From positions 1 through 64,000 of the forward strand of contig NZ_FOZV01000006.1 in NCBI RefSeq assembly GCF_900116065.1: a stretch of DNA of 64,000 bases, given 5' to 3'. The notes below the pieces were generated by a model. The model had not been told where the DNA came from. It searched no databases and saw only the letters and a list, made by a program, of their open reading frames with translations. The position numbers and the translations under genes are program-made. Positions 44,309 through 52,538 of the stretch are shown piece by piece. Each line of letters opens with the position of its first letter. The stretch's first letter is position 1. Source of the stretch: Brevundimonas viscosa (lineage in GTDB: Bacteria > Pseudomonadota > Alphaproteobacteria > Caulobacterales > Caulobacteraceae).

Positions 44309-45271
44309 ATGACGGCGGCACTGACACTCCAGGACGTGAACAAGCGGTACGGCGGCTTTCACGCGGTCCGTGACCTCAGCTTCGAGGTCGGCAAGGGTTC
44401 GATCTGCGGCTTCCTCGGCCCCAACGGCGCGGGCAAGACCTCGACGATCCGGATGATCCTCGGCCTGCAACCGGCCACTTCGGGACGGATCGAGATCCTC
44501 GGCGCCGACGACGGACGCCGGGTGCGGAACCGCATCGGCTTCCTCCCCGAGGAGCGCGGCCTCTACAAGAAGATGACCCCGGTCGACGCCATCGCCTTCT
44601 TCGGCGCCCTGAAGGGCTTGCCGCTGGGCGAGGGCCGGCGGCGCGCTCGCGAGATGCTGGAGCAGCAGGGCCTCGGCGGGGCCAGCCGCAAGAAGATGAA
44701 GGAACTGTCCAAGGGCATGGCCCAGAAGGTGCAACTGATCGCCGCGGTGGTGCACCGGCCCGAGTTCGTCATCCTCGACGAGCCGTTCTCGGGGCTCGAC
44801 CCGGTCAACCAGCAGGGGCTGGAGCAGATGATCCGCGGCCTCGCCGCCGACGGCGCCACGGTGCTGTTCTCGACGCACGTGATGCAGCACGCCGAGCGGC
44901 TGTGCGACAAGGTCGTGCTGCTGGCGCGCGGCCGGAAGGCTTTCGAAGGGACGGTGGACGAGGCCAAGGCCACGTCACGGCGCTTCCTCGAGCTGGAGGG
45001 CGTCATCGAAGCGGGCCAGGTCGCCGCCCTGCCGGGCGTATCGAACGTCGAGATCGCCGCGGAGAACGACGGGGTGAGGGTGCTCAAGGCTCATCTGGCC
45101 CCCGGCGCGCGGGGGCAGGAGACGCTCAAGGCCGCCTTCCTCGGCGGGCTGGACGTGCGCCGTTTCGATCTGCGCGAGCCCAGCCTGCATGACGCCTTCA
45201 TCGATCTGACCGGCGACAATCCCGATCAGGACCAGTCCGTGAAACCCGCCGGCCAGGAGGCCGCCCGATGA
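44309..45271 (+). CDS. ABC-2 type export ATPase (NatA-like)
   Basis: A 320-residue ABC ATPase: Walker A GPNGAGKTSTI (about 39-49), signature LSKGMAQKVQLI, Walker B FVILDEPFSGLDPVN, switch His in STHVMQHAERL, and a C-terminal DUF4162-like domain. This type exports Na+, drugs or lipids with its permease. ATG 44309 has GGAGGG upstream (44300-44305); an earlier in-frame start at 44255 would read through the promoter region. Its stop overlaps the permease start (ATGA). Confidence 0.93.
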   Translation: MTAALTLQDVNKRYGGFHAVRDLSFEVGKGSICGFLGPNGAGKTSTIRMILGLQPATSGRIEILGADDGRRVRNRIGFLPEERGLYKKMTPVDAIAFFGALKGLPLGEGRRRAREMLEQQGLGGASRKKMKELSKGMAQKVQLIAAVVHRPEFVILDEPFSGLDPVNQQGLEQMIRGLAADGATVLFSTHVMQHAERLCDKVVLLARGRKAFEGTVDEAKATSRRFLELEGVIEAGQVAALPGVSNVEIAAENDGVRVLKAHLAPGARGQETLKAAFLGGLDVRRFDLREPSLHDAFIDLTGDNPDQDQSVKPAGQEAAR

Positions 45272-46662
45272 ACCGCACCCTCCTGATCGCCCGGCGCGAG
45301 TACGCCGCCTACGCCAAGACCGTCGGGTTCTGGCTGTCGCTGCTGGCCTTCCCCCTGTTCGCCGTTCTGGGCGGGGCGGTCCCGATCCTGATCAAGTCAT
45401 CCGAACCGGTTCGCGCCGTCGCCGTGATCGAGGAAGGGCCGCAGGCGAACGGCCTCGCCGCCGCCATCCAGGACGCCCTGAGCCGTGACGCCGAGCGCCA
45501 GCAGGAACGCGAGCGCATGGCCAACGAGGCCGCCGAAAAGGCGACCGGCATGCCGGTGAACAGTTCGGGGGCCGCCAAGGGGGCCTTCGCCCGGCTGGCC
45601 GGGCCGCGCCTGCGCATTGTCGGAACGCCGCCGGAGATTGCGGCCGCGCCCCCGGGCGAGGCGCGCGACGAGATCGTGCGCCGCTATCTCACCGACGAGA
45701 CGCCCAAGGCCGACCGGCTGGACGCCGTCGTCTTCCTCACCCGCGACGCGCAAGGCCCGGCGGCCCGCGTGTGGACCGCCCGCGCCACCGACGACACGGT
45801 CGAGGACTTCGTCCGCGACGCCCTTCGCTCGGCCAACCGCAAGGCGGTGTTCGAGGGCGCCGGCATCGATCCCGTCGTGGTCGAGAACGCCGAGAAGTTC
45901 CGGCCGACGATCTCGGTCTTCTCGCCGAAGTCGGTGAGCGGCGGCGAGGTTTCGTTCCGCGACAAGCTGCCGACCCTGATCGGCATGGCCGGCGGATTCC
46001 TGCTCTGGTCGCTGATCATCACCGGCGCCTCGATCCTGCTGAACAGCGTGATGGAGGAGAAGTCGAACAAGATCCTCGAGGTGCTGCTGTCGTCGGCTTC
46101 CCCGACGGAGATCCTCGCCGGCAAGGTGCTGGGCGTGGCCCTGCTGACCATCACGGTGCTGCTCGGCTGGGGCGGCATCGGCGCCGTCGGCCTGGTCGCG
46201 GCCGCGCCGGAAACGGCCGGCATGATCGGCGACATCCTGCTGACTGGCGGGATGCTGGGCTGGTTCGTGGCCTTCATGGTCGGCGGCTACCTGATGTACG
46301 CCGTCCTGTTCGCCGCCGTCGGCGCCTTCTGCGAGACGCCGCGCGACGCCCAGACCCTGATGGGCCCGATCATGCTCGTCCTGGTCATCCCGATCATGAC
46401 CATGAGCATGGCCATGACCACGCCGGACGCCCCGGTGGTGAAGATCCTGTCCTGGGTGCCGTTCTTCACGCCCTTCCTGATGATGGCGCGCCTGCCGTCC
46501 GATCCGCCGATGATCGAACTCCTCGGCGCCATGGCCGGCATGTTCGCCTTCGCCCTGTTCATGGTCTGGCTGTCCGGTCGCGCCTTCCGCGCCGGCGCCC
46601 TGTCGGACGTGAAGCTGAGCTGGAAGAGCTTCGCGGGGGCGATTCGAGGCGGCGGAAACTAG
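45268..46662 (+). CDS. ABC-2 type permease (NatB-like)
   Basis: A 464-residue permease of the ABC2_membrane_3 class. One N-terminal helix (about 21-43) precedes a large extracytoplasmic region (45-225), then about six helices, starting DKLPTLIGMAGGFLLWSLII. The loop MEEKSNKILEVLLSSASPTE (about 262-281) is the signature coupling helix of Na+/multidrug ABC-2 exporters. It pairs with the upstream ATPase. Substrate is not determinable. Confidence 0.93.
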   Translation: MNRTLLIARREYAAYAKTVGFWLSLLAFPLFAVLGGAVPILIKSSEPVRAVAVIEEGPQANGLAAAIQDALSRDAERQQERERMANEAAEKATGMPVNSSGAAKGAFARLAGPRLRIVGTPPEIAAAPPGEARDEIVRRYLTDETPKADRLDAVVFLTRDAQGPAARVWTARATDDTVEDFVRDALRSANRKAVFEGAGIDPVVVENAEKFRPTISVFSPKSVSGGEVSFRDKLPTLIGMAGGFLLWSLIITGASILLNSVMEEKSNKILEVLLSSASPTEILAGKVLGVALLTITVLLGWGGIGAVGLVAAAPETAGMIGDILLTGGMLGWFVAFMVGGYLMYAVLFAAVGAFCETPRDAQTLMGPIMLVLVIPIMTMSMAMTTPDAPVVKILSWVPFFTPFLMMARLPSDPPMIELLGAMAGMFAFALFMVWLSGRAFRAGALSDVKLSWKSFAGAIRGGGN

Positions 46663-46678
46663 GGCGGAACCGGACCGA

Positions 46679-46708
46679 CCCCTCCCTCGGCGATGGCCGA
46701 TGGAGGGG
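46679..46708. repeat. REP-like hairpin downstream of the ABC-2 operon
   Basis: CCCCTCC (46679-46685) and GGAGGGG (46702-46708) enclose a second stem TCGGC-GATG-GCCGA (46687-46700). No T-run follows, so it is not a plain terminator. It resembles the short dispersed intergenic palindromes found in this family, but I see only this copy here. Confidence 0.4.
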
Positions 46709-46797
46709 CGGACCGCGCAGAGGTAAGGGGAGGGCGCCGCCCTTTTCTGGCGGTCCTGGGTCCGCCTGTCCTCTTCTTCGGCCTTCGCCGAATGCGC

Positions 46798-47169
46798 TCA
46801 GACCCGTCGCCGCAACAGCGACGCCCCGAAAGCCAGCGCGAACCCGAGGTGGACCACGAGGAACACCCGCGCCAGCTCCCGCGCCTCGCCCGACAGCACG
46901 CCCTGCACGTCGTTGAGCGCCACGGCGCCGAAACCCACAGCGTTGGCGATCAGAACGGTCCGCAGCCAGTCACCGCCGCCCCCGCGTGACAGCCAATTGA
47001 GCGCGGCGATCCCGAGGAAGGGCCCGCCGAGCAGCCTCAACAGGGCGAGGAGTTCGGTCGAGGCGTCCTCCGGCACGGCCCCGACGCCGAATTTCCGCGT
47101 CGCGAACATCAGCGCCAGCCCCACGATGGCGAGGTAGATCGACGAAAGGGTCAGCGTCCAACGGGCCAT
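46798..47169 (-). CDS. Four-helix membrane protein of unknown function (DUF4345-like)
   Basis: A 123-residue inner-membrane protein with four predicted helices (about 7-24, 43-58, 70-90 and 100-118). The helix pair LLALLRLLGGPFLGIAALNW and TVLIANAVGFGAVALND resembles DUF4345-type proteins, but I am not certain. ATG 47169 has GGAGGAGAG 4 bases upstream. It lies between the ABC permease and rpsU, transcribed alone on the minus strand. Confidence 0.7.
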   Translation of the reverse strand: MARWTLTLSSIYLAIVGLALMFATRKFGVGAVPEDASTELLALLRLLGGPFLGIAALNWLSRGGGGDWLRTVLIANAVGFGAVALNDVQGVLSGEARELARVFLVVHLGFALAFGASLLRRRV

Positions 47170-47237
47170 CGGCTCTCCTCCGCGCACCTGCGTCGGACGG
47201 GAGCATAGCGGAGCGTCGAGTCCTGACCACTCCCGCA

Positions 47238-47271
47238 ACGAAAAGGGCCGCCCCGTCTCCGGAGCGGCCCT
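47238..47271 (-). terminator. Intrinsic terminator after rpsU
   Basis: On the minus strand AGGGCCGC and GCGGCCCT (47271-47264 with 47251-47244) close an inner CCGGAGACGG-type loop, then TTTTCGTTGC. It is 28 bases past the rpsU stop. Confidence 0.85.
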
Positions 47272-47298
47272 CAATCTTTCAGCCTTGTCGGCCCGGTC

Positions 47299-47535
47299 TT
47301 ACCGGCCGGGGCGCGGCTTCGGAGCCGGCAGCAGGCCTTCGCGCTGGGCGCGCTTGCGGGCCAGCTTGCGGGCGCGGCGAACGGCCTCGGCCTTCTGGCG
47401 GGCGCGCTTCTCCGAGGGCTTCTCGTAGTGCACGTGGCGCTTCATCTCACGGAAGCTGCCTTCGCGCTGCATCTTCTTCTTCAGGGCCTTCAGCGCCTGA
47501 TCGACGTTGTTGTCGCGGACGAAAATCTGAACCAG
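47299..47535 (-). CDS. rpsU: 30S ribosomal protein bS21, apparent CTG start
   Basis: A 78-residue bS21. The family begins [20 protein letters not shown]; in this sequence the codon before VQIF is CTG (47535-47533), with AAAGGAGAG placed so that 8 bases lie between AGGAG and CTG. No ATG or GTG is near; the only other in-frame choice is a TTG at 47589 that would add 18 residues and put the ribosome site inside the gene. The rest is normal ([20 protein letters not shown] and a basic end). bS21 helps start translation. Its terminator is clear. Confidence 0.9.
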   Translation of the reverse strand: MVQIFVRDNNVDQALKALKKKMQREGSFREMKRHVHYEKPSEKRARQKAEAVRRARKLARKRAQREGLLPAPKPRPGR

Positions 47536-47722
47536 GTGAAACTCTCCTTTGGCCGCCCGCCGCGTCCTGTGAGGGAGACGGGCAGACAAATAAATCTCGT
47601 TCTCCCGGGCCGGGGCCCGTGAGTGAAGGCGGGCTGATACACGAGCCTCCCCGCACTGTCCAGATCGTCGCGGCCGTTTGTGATGGGTCGAAACGCCCGC
47701 CGGACGGGCTTATGCTGGCGCC

Positions 47723-48397
47723 ATGACCGACGCGCCACACCTGTCCAATGCAGAGCCCGAAGCGGACTGGGTCGACCAGATGGAGCAGGCGGTTCTCGAC
47801 GCCGCGGTCCGCCACGCGCCGCGCACCGGCTGGAACGGCCGCATGATCCGCGCCGCCTGCGAGGAGCTGGGGCTGTCCGCCGGCGACGAGGAGCTGCTGT
47901 TTCCCAACGGCGCCCGCGATCTCGCCGCCCTGCTGTCGCGCCGTCACGACGATCGGGCCACGGCGGCCCTCGCCGACGTCGACCCGGCGACCCTGAAGAT
48001 CCGTGAGCGAATCGCCCGCGCCGTCTCGGCGCGGATGGAGGCGGGGGCGGCGGACCTGGAGGCGACCCGCCGCTGCGCCGCCTTCCTCGCCCTGCCCACC
48101 AACGCCGAACTCGGGCTGCAGCTGGCCTGGGAGACCGCCGACCTGCTGTGGCGCTGGGCCGGTGACACGGCGACCGACTGGAACCACTACTCCAAGCGGG
48201 TCATCCTCTCGGGCATCCTGATTCCGGCGCTCACCATGCGCTGGTTCGACGGAAGGGAGCCGGCCGAAGCCTTCGTCGCCCGACGGATCGAGAACGTCAT
48301 GGCCTTCGAGAAGTGGAAGGCCGGCAAGGACTTCGACGCCCCCTTCCGCAAGATGACCGATGTGCTGGCGCGGATGCGCTACGGGGCGCGGGCATGA
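47723..48397 (+). CDS. COQ9 family ubiquinone biosynthesis protein
   Basis: A 224-residue member of the COQ9 family, a lipid-binding partner of ubiquinone hydroxylases with a TetR-like fold. LDAAVRHAPRTGWNGRMIRA (about 25-44) and ELGLQLAWETADLLWRWAGD followed by TDWNHYSKRVILSGI are typical. It is divergent from rpsU. The stop overlaps the ATG of a small gene (ATGA). Confidence 0.93.
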   Translation: MTDAPHLSNAEPEADWVDQMEQAVLDAAVRHAPRTGWNGRMIRAACEELGLSAGDEELLFPNGARDLAALLSRRHDDRATAALADVDPATLKIRERIARAVSARMEAGAADLEATRRCAAFLALPTNAELGLQLAWETADLLWRWAGDTATDWNHYSKRVILSGILIPALTMRWFDGREPAEAFVARRIENVMAFEKWKAGKDFDAPFRKMTDVLARMRYGARA

Positions 48398-48585
48398 CAC
48401 GGCCGAACGAACGGGCCGGCTCACGCGGACAGTACGGAGCGCTGGTGGTCGTCACCGCGGCGGCCGCTCTGATGCTGGGAGCCGCGACGTTCTACACGGT
48501 GCAGAAGCTCAGCAAGGACGACTGCACGGCGGCCACCAACGCCATGCCGGACGGTTCTCAGGTCACGACGACAACCTGCTCCTGA
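48394..48585 (+). CDS. Small membrane-anchored protein coupled to COQ9 (63 aa)
   Basis: A 63-residue protein that begins at ATG 48394, overlapping the COQ9 stop. It has a basic N-terminus, one hydrophobic segment (about 16-34, ALVVVTAAAALMLGAATF) and a short tail with two Cys (KDDCTAATN, TTTTCS) that could form a disulfide outside the membrane. No family recognised. It ends exactly against the convergent purK stop. Confidence 0.65.
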   Translation: MTRPNERAGSRGQYGALVVVTAAAALMLGAATFYTVQKLSKDDCTAATNAMPDGSQVTTTTCS

Positions 48586-49665
48586 TCAGAGCGGCTTCAC
48601 CCGGTTCACGTGGCCCATCTTGCGGCCGGGGCGCGCCTCGGCCTTCCCGTAGAGGTGCAGGCGGGCGTCCGGTTCGGCAGCCAACTCCCGCCACTGCTCG
48701 ACCTCGTCGCCGAGCAGGTTGGTCATCTCGACCTTCGCATGCGCCGTGGTCGGGCCCAGCGGCCAGCCGGCGATGGCGCGGATGTGCTGTTCGAACTGGT
48801 CGCAGGCGCAGCCGTCCTGGGTCCAGTGGCCGGTGTTGTGCACCCGCGGGGCGATCTCGTTGACCCGCAAGTCGCCGCCGCCGAGGTCGAACAGCTCGAC
48901 GCCCAGCACGCCGACATAGTCGAGGCCGTTAAGAATGGCTTCGGCGATCTCCACCGCCCGCGCCGCCGTGCCGGCGTCGACCGCGGCCGGGGCCACGGTG
49001 GTGCGCAGCACGCCGCCTTCGTGCACGTTCTCGCCCAGCGGGTAGACGGCGACGGACCCGTCGCGACCGCGTGCGGCGATCACCGACAGCTCGCGCACGA
49101 AGGCCGCCCTGGCCTCCAGCACCGCCGGCCGACCGCCGATGGCGTTCCAGGCGTCGGCGGCCTCGCTGGCGGCGCGCACCCAGACCTGGCCCTTGCCGTC
49201 GTAGCCCTCGCGCCGGGTCTTCAGCAGGGCGGGGAGGCCCAGCTTGCCGAGGCCGGCGACGAGGTCGTCGAGGCTGTCGACAGGGACGAAGTCCACGGTC
49301 GTGGCGCCGACGCCGTTGAGGAAGGTCTTCTCCTCCACGCGATCCTGCGCCGCGGCGAGCGCCTTCGGGCCGGGCGAGACGGTGGCGCCGCCCTCGACCA
49401 GCCGCTCGACCGAGGCGGCGGGGACGTTCTCGAACTCGAAGGTCACCGCCTGCGCCACCCGGCCCAGCACGGTCAGGGCCGTGGCGTCGTCATAGGCGGC
49501 GACCAGCTGGCCCTGCGACACCCGCCCGGCGGGGCAGTTCTCCTCGGGATCGAGGATGACGACGTTGAAGCCCAGCCGCGCCGCCGCCTGGCTGAGCATC
49601 CGGCCCAGCTGGCCGCCGCCGAGGATGCCGATGGTCGAGCCGGGGGGCAGGGGCGAGAGGCTCAC
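48586..49665 (-). CDS. purK: N5-carboxyaminoimidazole ribonucleotide synthase
   Basis: A 359-residue ATP-grasp enzyme converting AIR, ATP and bicarbonate to N5-CAIR in purine synthesis. TIGILGGGQLGRMLSQAAAR opens the preATP-grasp domain; KTRREGYDGKGQVWV and NEIAPRVHNTGHWT are the ATP-grasp signatures. Start is GTG 49665, immediately after the purE stop, so the two are an operon. Confidence 0.97.
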   Translation of the reverse strand: MSLSPLPPGSTIGILGGGQLGRMLSQAAARLGFNVVILDPEENCPAGRVSQGQLVAAYDDATALTVLGRVAQAVTFEFENVPAASVERLVEGGATVSPGPKALAAAQDRVEEKTFLNGVGATTVDFVPVDSLDDLVAGLGKLGLPALLKTRREGYDGKGQVWVRAASEAADAWNAIGGRPAVLEARAAFVRELSVIAARGRDGSVAVYPLGENVHEGGVLRTTVAPAAVDAGTAARAVEIAEAILNGLDYVGVLGVELFDLGGGDLRVNEIAPRVHNTGHWTQDGCACDQFEQHIRAIAGWPLGPTTAHAKVEMTNLLGDEVEQWRELAAEPDARLHLYGKAEARPGRKMGHVNRVKPL

Positions 49666-50157
49666 TCAGTCCTCGACCGTCTCGTGCACCGACTCGGTCT
49701 GCGCCGCCCGGAAGGCCGCCAGCCGCCCGGCCAGGGCTTCGTCCGACAGGGCGAGGATCTGGGCTGCGAGGATGCCGGCGTTCTTCGCCCCCGCCTCGCC
49801 GATGGCGAGGGTTGCCACGGGGACGCCGCCCGGCATCTGGGCGATCGACAGCAGGCTGTCCATGCCCTTGAGCGCCTTCGATTCGACGGGGACGCCGAGC
49901 ACGGGCAGCTCGGTCATGGAGGCCGCCATGCCCGGTAGGTGGGCGGCGCCGCCGGCCCCGGCGATGATCACCCGATAGCCCTCGGTCTTCGCACTCGTGG
50001 CGAAGTCGAACAGCCGTCGGGGAGTGCGGTGGGCGCTGACCACCTTCGCCGCCCAGGTCACGCCCAGCCGGTCCAGCGCGTCGGCGGCGTGCTTCATCGT
50101 CGGCCAGTCCGAGCGGCTGCCCATGATGATGGCCACGGGCGGGGTCGCGGTCGTCAT
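49666..50157 (-). CDS. purE: 5-(carboxyamino)imidazole ribonucleotide mutase
   Basis: A 163-residue class I PurE that turns N5-CAIR into CAIR. The family signature [17 protein letters not shown] (about 14-30), [13 protein letters not shown] and [15 protein letters not shown] with PVLGVPVES are complete. The start [13 protein letters not shown] at 50157 is preferred over an upstream in-frame start that adds 19 unlikely residues. purK follows without a gap. Confidence 0.97.
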   Translation of the reverse strand: MTTATPPVAIIMGSRSDWPTMKHAADALDRLGVTWAAKVVSAHRTPRRLFDFATSAKTEGYRVIIAGAGGAAHLPGMAASMTELPVLGVPVESKALKGMDSLLSIAQMPGGVPVATLAIGEAGAKNAGILAAQILALSDEALAGRLAAFRAAQTESVHETVED

Positions 50158-50280
50158 GCGTCCGGGCTCCTTCCTGGAAAGCGGCGCGATACAGGACTCG
50201 CGTTGCGCCCGCAACCGACGGCGTTAGGCTCTTGCTTGGCCGGGCGTGCTGAGTCGCCGGCCGGGGAGCGCCTTCCGACC

Positions 50281-50844
50281 GTGAGCCACGCGGCCGCCAT
50301 CGACCCGTTCGCCGAGATCGAGCGCCTGCGCGCCGAGGTCGAGGCCCTGCGCCTGCGCGCCGAGGCCGCCGAGGCGGCGGCGGATCACGACGTCCTGACC
50401 CCGGCGCTGAACCGCCGCGGCTTCGTGGCGGCGATGAAGAGCGCCATGGCCTACTGCCAGCGCCACGCTGTGCCGGCCGTGCTGCTCTACCTCGACCTGG
50501 ACGGCTTCAAGGGCGTCAACGACCGGCTCGGGCACGCCGCCGGCGACGCGGCCCTGGTGCATGTGGCCGAGTTGATGCGGGCCAATCTGCGCGAATCCGA
50601 CGCCGTGGGCCGGCTGGGCGGCGACGAGTTCGGCCTGCTGATGCTCAACGCCGGCCTCGACGAGGGTCGCGACAAGGCGCGCAAGCTGGCCGCCGCGCTC
50701 GAAGCCGAGCCTTTCATGTGGGAGGGGGAGGCCGCCGGCCTCGGCGGTTCGTTCGGCGTCCGCGCCTTCGTCGGCCACACCGATCCGGAAGTCTGGCTGG
50801 CCGAAGCCGACGCCGCCATGTGGGTGCGCAAGAAGGGCCGCTGA
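50281..50844 (+). CDS. Diguanylate cyclase (GGDEF domain)
   Basis: A 187-residue protein: an N-terminal coiled coil (about 10-40, IERLRAEVEALRLRAEAAEA) followed directly by a GGDEF domain with NRRGFVAAMKSA, YLDLDGFKGVND and the active-site motif GGDEF (in GRLGGDEFGLL, about 120-130). The motif is intact, so c-di-GMP synthesis is likely; no sensor or inhibitory RxxD site is evident. The start is GTG 50281, with no strong ribosome site. The small form recalls coiled-coil/GGDEF cyclases of Caulobacter. Confidence 0.85.
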   Translation: MSHAAAIDPFAEIERLRAEVEALRLRAEAAEAAADHDVLTPALNRRGFVAAMKSAMAYCQRHAVPAVLLYLDLDGFKGVNDRLGHAAGDAALVHVAELMRANLRESDAVGRLGGDEFGLLMLNAGLDEGRDKARKLAAALEAEPFMWEGEAAGLGGSFGVRAFVGHTDPEVWLAEADAAMWVRKKGR

Positions 50845-50851
50845 GCGCCCG

Positions 50852-51076
50852 TCAGGCGATGATGTCGGGCAGGACGATCGCCTCGATCTTCACGATCTCG
50901 TCGCGCAGCGACAACTTCTTCCGCTTCAGCCGCGCGATCATCAGCTGGTCGGGAATCGGCATGCATCCGAGGGCCTCGATCGAGGCCTCGAGATCGGCGT
51001 GTTCCTGCTGCAGCTCCTTGAGCCGCGCGTGCAGCGCCTTTTCAGCCTCGCTGAGAATCGGATCGTCGTCGTTCAT
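50852..51076 (-). CDS. DUF465 (YdcH family) coiled-coil protein
   Basis: A 74-residue helical hairpin protein. The two-helix pattern with the turn PIPDQLMIARLKRKKLSLRD (about 40-59) is the DUF465/YdcH signature. Function unknown. A second, shorter relative is encoded at 52308. It converges with the GGDEF gene. Confidence 0.85.
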   Translation of the reverse strand: MNDDDPILSEAEKALHARLKELQQEHADLEASIEALGCMPIPDQLMIARLKRKKLSLRDEIVKIEAIVLPDIIA

Positions 51077-51115
51077 GTCTGCCCCGGAGCGCGTCGGCTT
51101 ATAACGCGCCGTCGA

Positions 51116-51580
51116 TCACGCCGGAAGGCGCTCGGCGAGCAGGGTCAGGGCGGTCCTCGGGGTGACCGACGACCATGCGCGGGAGACCGCCACCAGCGCC
51201 GGCAGGGCGGGCTTCGCCGGTCCGACAGGCGGCGGCGCCAGCGCCTCGAGCGCCGCGAGCAGGCGACGCTCGGCGTCGATCTCCACCGCCTGCACCTGGG
51301 CCCTGACAGCCTCGCGGTCCTCGTCCCCGAGGTCGGGAACGCGGGTCTTCAGCGCGCGCCGCACGCCGCGCAGGGGGACGATCACCGTCTCGTGCCAGAC
51401 CCGGGCGGTGTCGCACGCGGCCTCGATGTCGTCCTCGGCGAGGCTCCGGCCGGTGACCGCCGTCCAGGCCGCCCACAGCAATAGCGGGATGTTCTGACCC
51501 TGCGCGTCCTGCAGGTCGAGGCACGCGGTCTCGACGCCAGGCGCCCGCCAGGCGCGCAGCGACCAGTCCCAGAGGTTCAC
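51116..51580 (-). CDS. TIGR02444 family protein
   Basis: A 154-residue uncharacterised protein. The start VNLWDWSLRAWRAPGVETAC (Val read as Met from GTG) followed by LQDAQGQNIPLLLWAAWTA is the family hallmark, and WHETVIVPLRGVRRALK lies in the centre. The GTG overlaps the ubiX stop (GTGA), so it is translated with ubiX. Function unknown. Confidence 0.88.
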   Translation of the reverse strand: MNLWDWSLRAWRAPGVETACLDLQDAQGQNIPLLLWAAWTAVTGRSLAEDDIEAACDTARVWHETVIVPLRGVRRALKTRVPDLGDEDREAVRAQVQAVEIDAERRLLAALEALAPPPVGPAKPALPALVAVSRAWSSVTPRTALTLLAERLPA

Positions 51581-52251
51581 GACTCGTCCGCCGCGCGGAG
51601 GCCGTTCCAGCGCTTCACGGCGCTCCAGTCGAGGCCGAACACGTCCAGCGCCCGGCCCACGGACTGGTCGACCATTTCGGCGACCGTGCCGGGCTTGGCA
51701 TAGAAGGCCGGCAGGGGCGGGGCGATCACCGCGCCCATCTCGGCCAGGGCGGTCATGGTGCGCAGGTGCCCGAGGTGCAGCGGCGTCTCGCGGACCATCA
51801 GCACCAGCGGCCGCCGCTCCTTCAGGGCGACGTCGGCGGCGCGGGTCAGCAGGGTCGAGGTCACGCCGGTGGCGATCTCGCCCATGGTCCGTACCGAGCA
51901 CGGGGCGACGATCATGCCCATGGTCCGGAACGAGCCGGAGGCGATCGCGGCGCCGACGTCGTTCAGTCGGTGCGTCACGTCGGCACGGCCGGTCAGATCG
52001 TCGGCGGAGAGATCGGTCTCCTGCGACAGGGTCAGCAGGGCGGCGCGGCTGACCACCAGATGGCTCTCGATCCCGAGTTCGCGCAGCGCGTCCAGCATCC
52101 GCACGCCGTAGATCACGCCCGAGGCGCCCGAGATTCCCACCACCAGCCGTCGCGGGGCGTCCGGTACGGCTCCGTTCACATCTTCGGCCAATTCGGGCTC
52201 CAGGCTGTCCGGGTCCGGAAGGCCGCCCGCCTCACCGGAAAGTGATTCCAC
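51577..52251 (-). CDS. ubiX: Flavin prenyltransferase UbiX
   Basis: A 224-residue enzyme that makes prenylated FMN for UbiD-type decarboxylases, for example in ubiquinone synthesis. Core segments are VVGISGASGVIYGVRMLDAL (about 38-57), MIVAPCSVRTMGEIATGV, and LMVRETPLHLGHLRTMTALA with PPLPAFYAKP. The first 34 residues are acidic and Pro-rich and not usual; an internal start closer to the core is possible. The TIGR02444 gene overlaps its stop. Confidence 0.94.
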   Translation of the reverse strand: MESLSGEAGGLPDPDSLEPELAEDVNGAVPDAPRRLVVGISGASGVIYGVRMLDALRELGIESHLVVSRAALLTLSQETDLSADDLTGRADVTHRLNDVGAAIASGSFRTMGMIVAPCSVRTMGEIATGVTSTLLTRAADVALKERRPLVLMVRETPLHLGHLRTMTALAEMGAVIAPPLPAFYAKPGTVAEMVDQSVGRALDVFGLDWSAVKRWNGLRAADES

Positions 52252-52307
52252 AGGCGGTCTGGCCGGGCGCTCACTCTAGTGGTCCCTTAGACATGGAGGC
52301 GCAAGCC

Positions 52308-52481
52308 ATGACCATAGAAGCTCGTATCCGCGAACTGGGAAATCGTCACCGGATGCTGGACCAGACCATCCAGCAGGAGATGACCCACCCGTCCGCGGAC
52401 CCGCTTCACGTCAGGGAGTTGAAGCAACAGAAGCTTCGGTTGAAGGAACAGATCACCAGTCTGGAGGCCCGGACCCACTAG
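52308..52481 (+). CDS. Small DUF465 (YdcH-like) protein
   Basis: A 57-residue helical hairpin protein related to the protein at 50852: RIRELGNRHRMLDQTIQQEM (about 6-25) then ELKQQKLRLKEQITSLE. ATG 52308 is preferred over ATG 52293 because GGAGG (52296-52300) lies 7 bases upstream of it. It ends just before the terminator shared with the convergent trcR gene. Confidence 0.8.
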   Translation: MTIEARIRELGNRHRMLDQTIQQEMTHPSADPLHVRELKQQKLRLKEQITSLEARTH

Positions 52482-52502
52482 CCGGCCTCCCGAAATTGAA
52501 AA

Positions 52503-52530
52503 CGGCCCCGGAGAGCGATCTCCGGGGCCG
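52503..52530. terminator. Bidirectional terminator between the YdcH-like gene and trcR (GCGA-loop type)
   Basis: A perfect 12-bp stem with a GCGA loop, ACGGCCCCGGAG...CTCCGGGGCCGT, between two convergent stops. The T-run (TTTTCAATTT) is on the minus strand, which ends the trcR message; 26 bases match the hairpin after rplA at 6579, though there the T-run is on the plus strand. Confidence 0.8.
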
Positions 52531-52538
52531 TCGTCATC

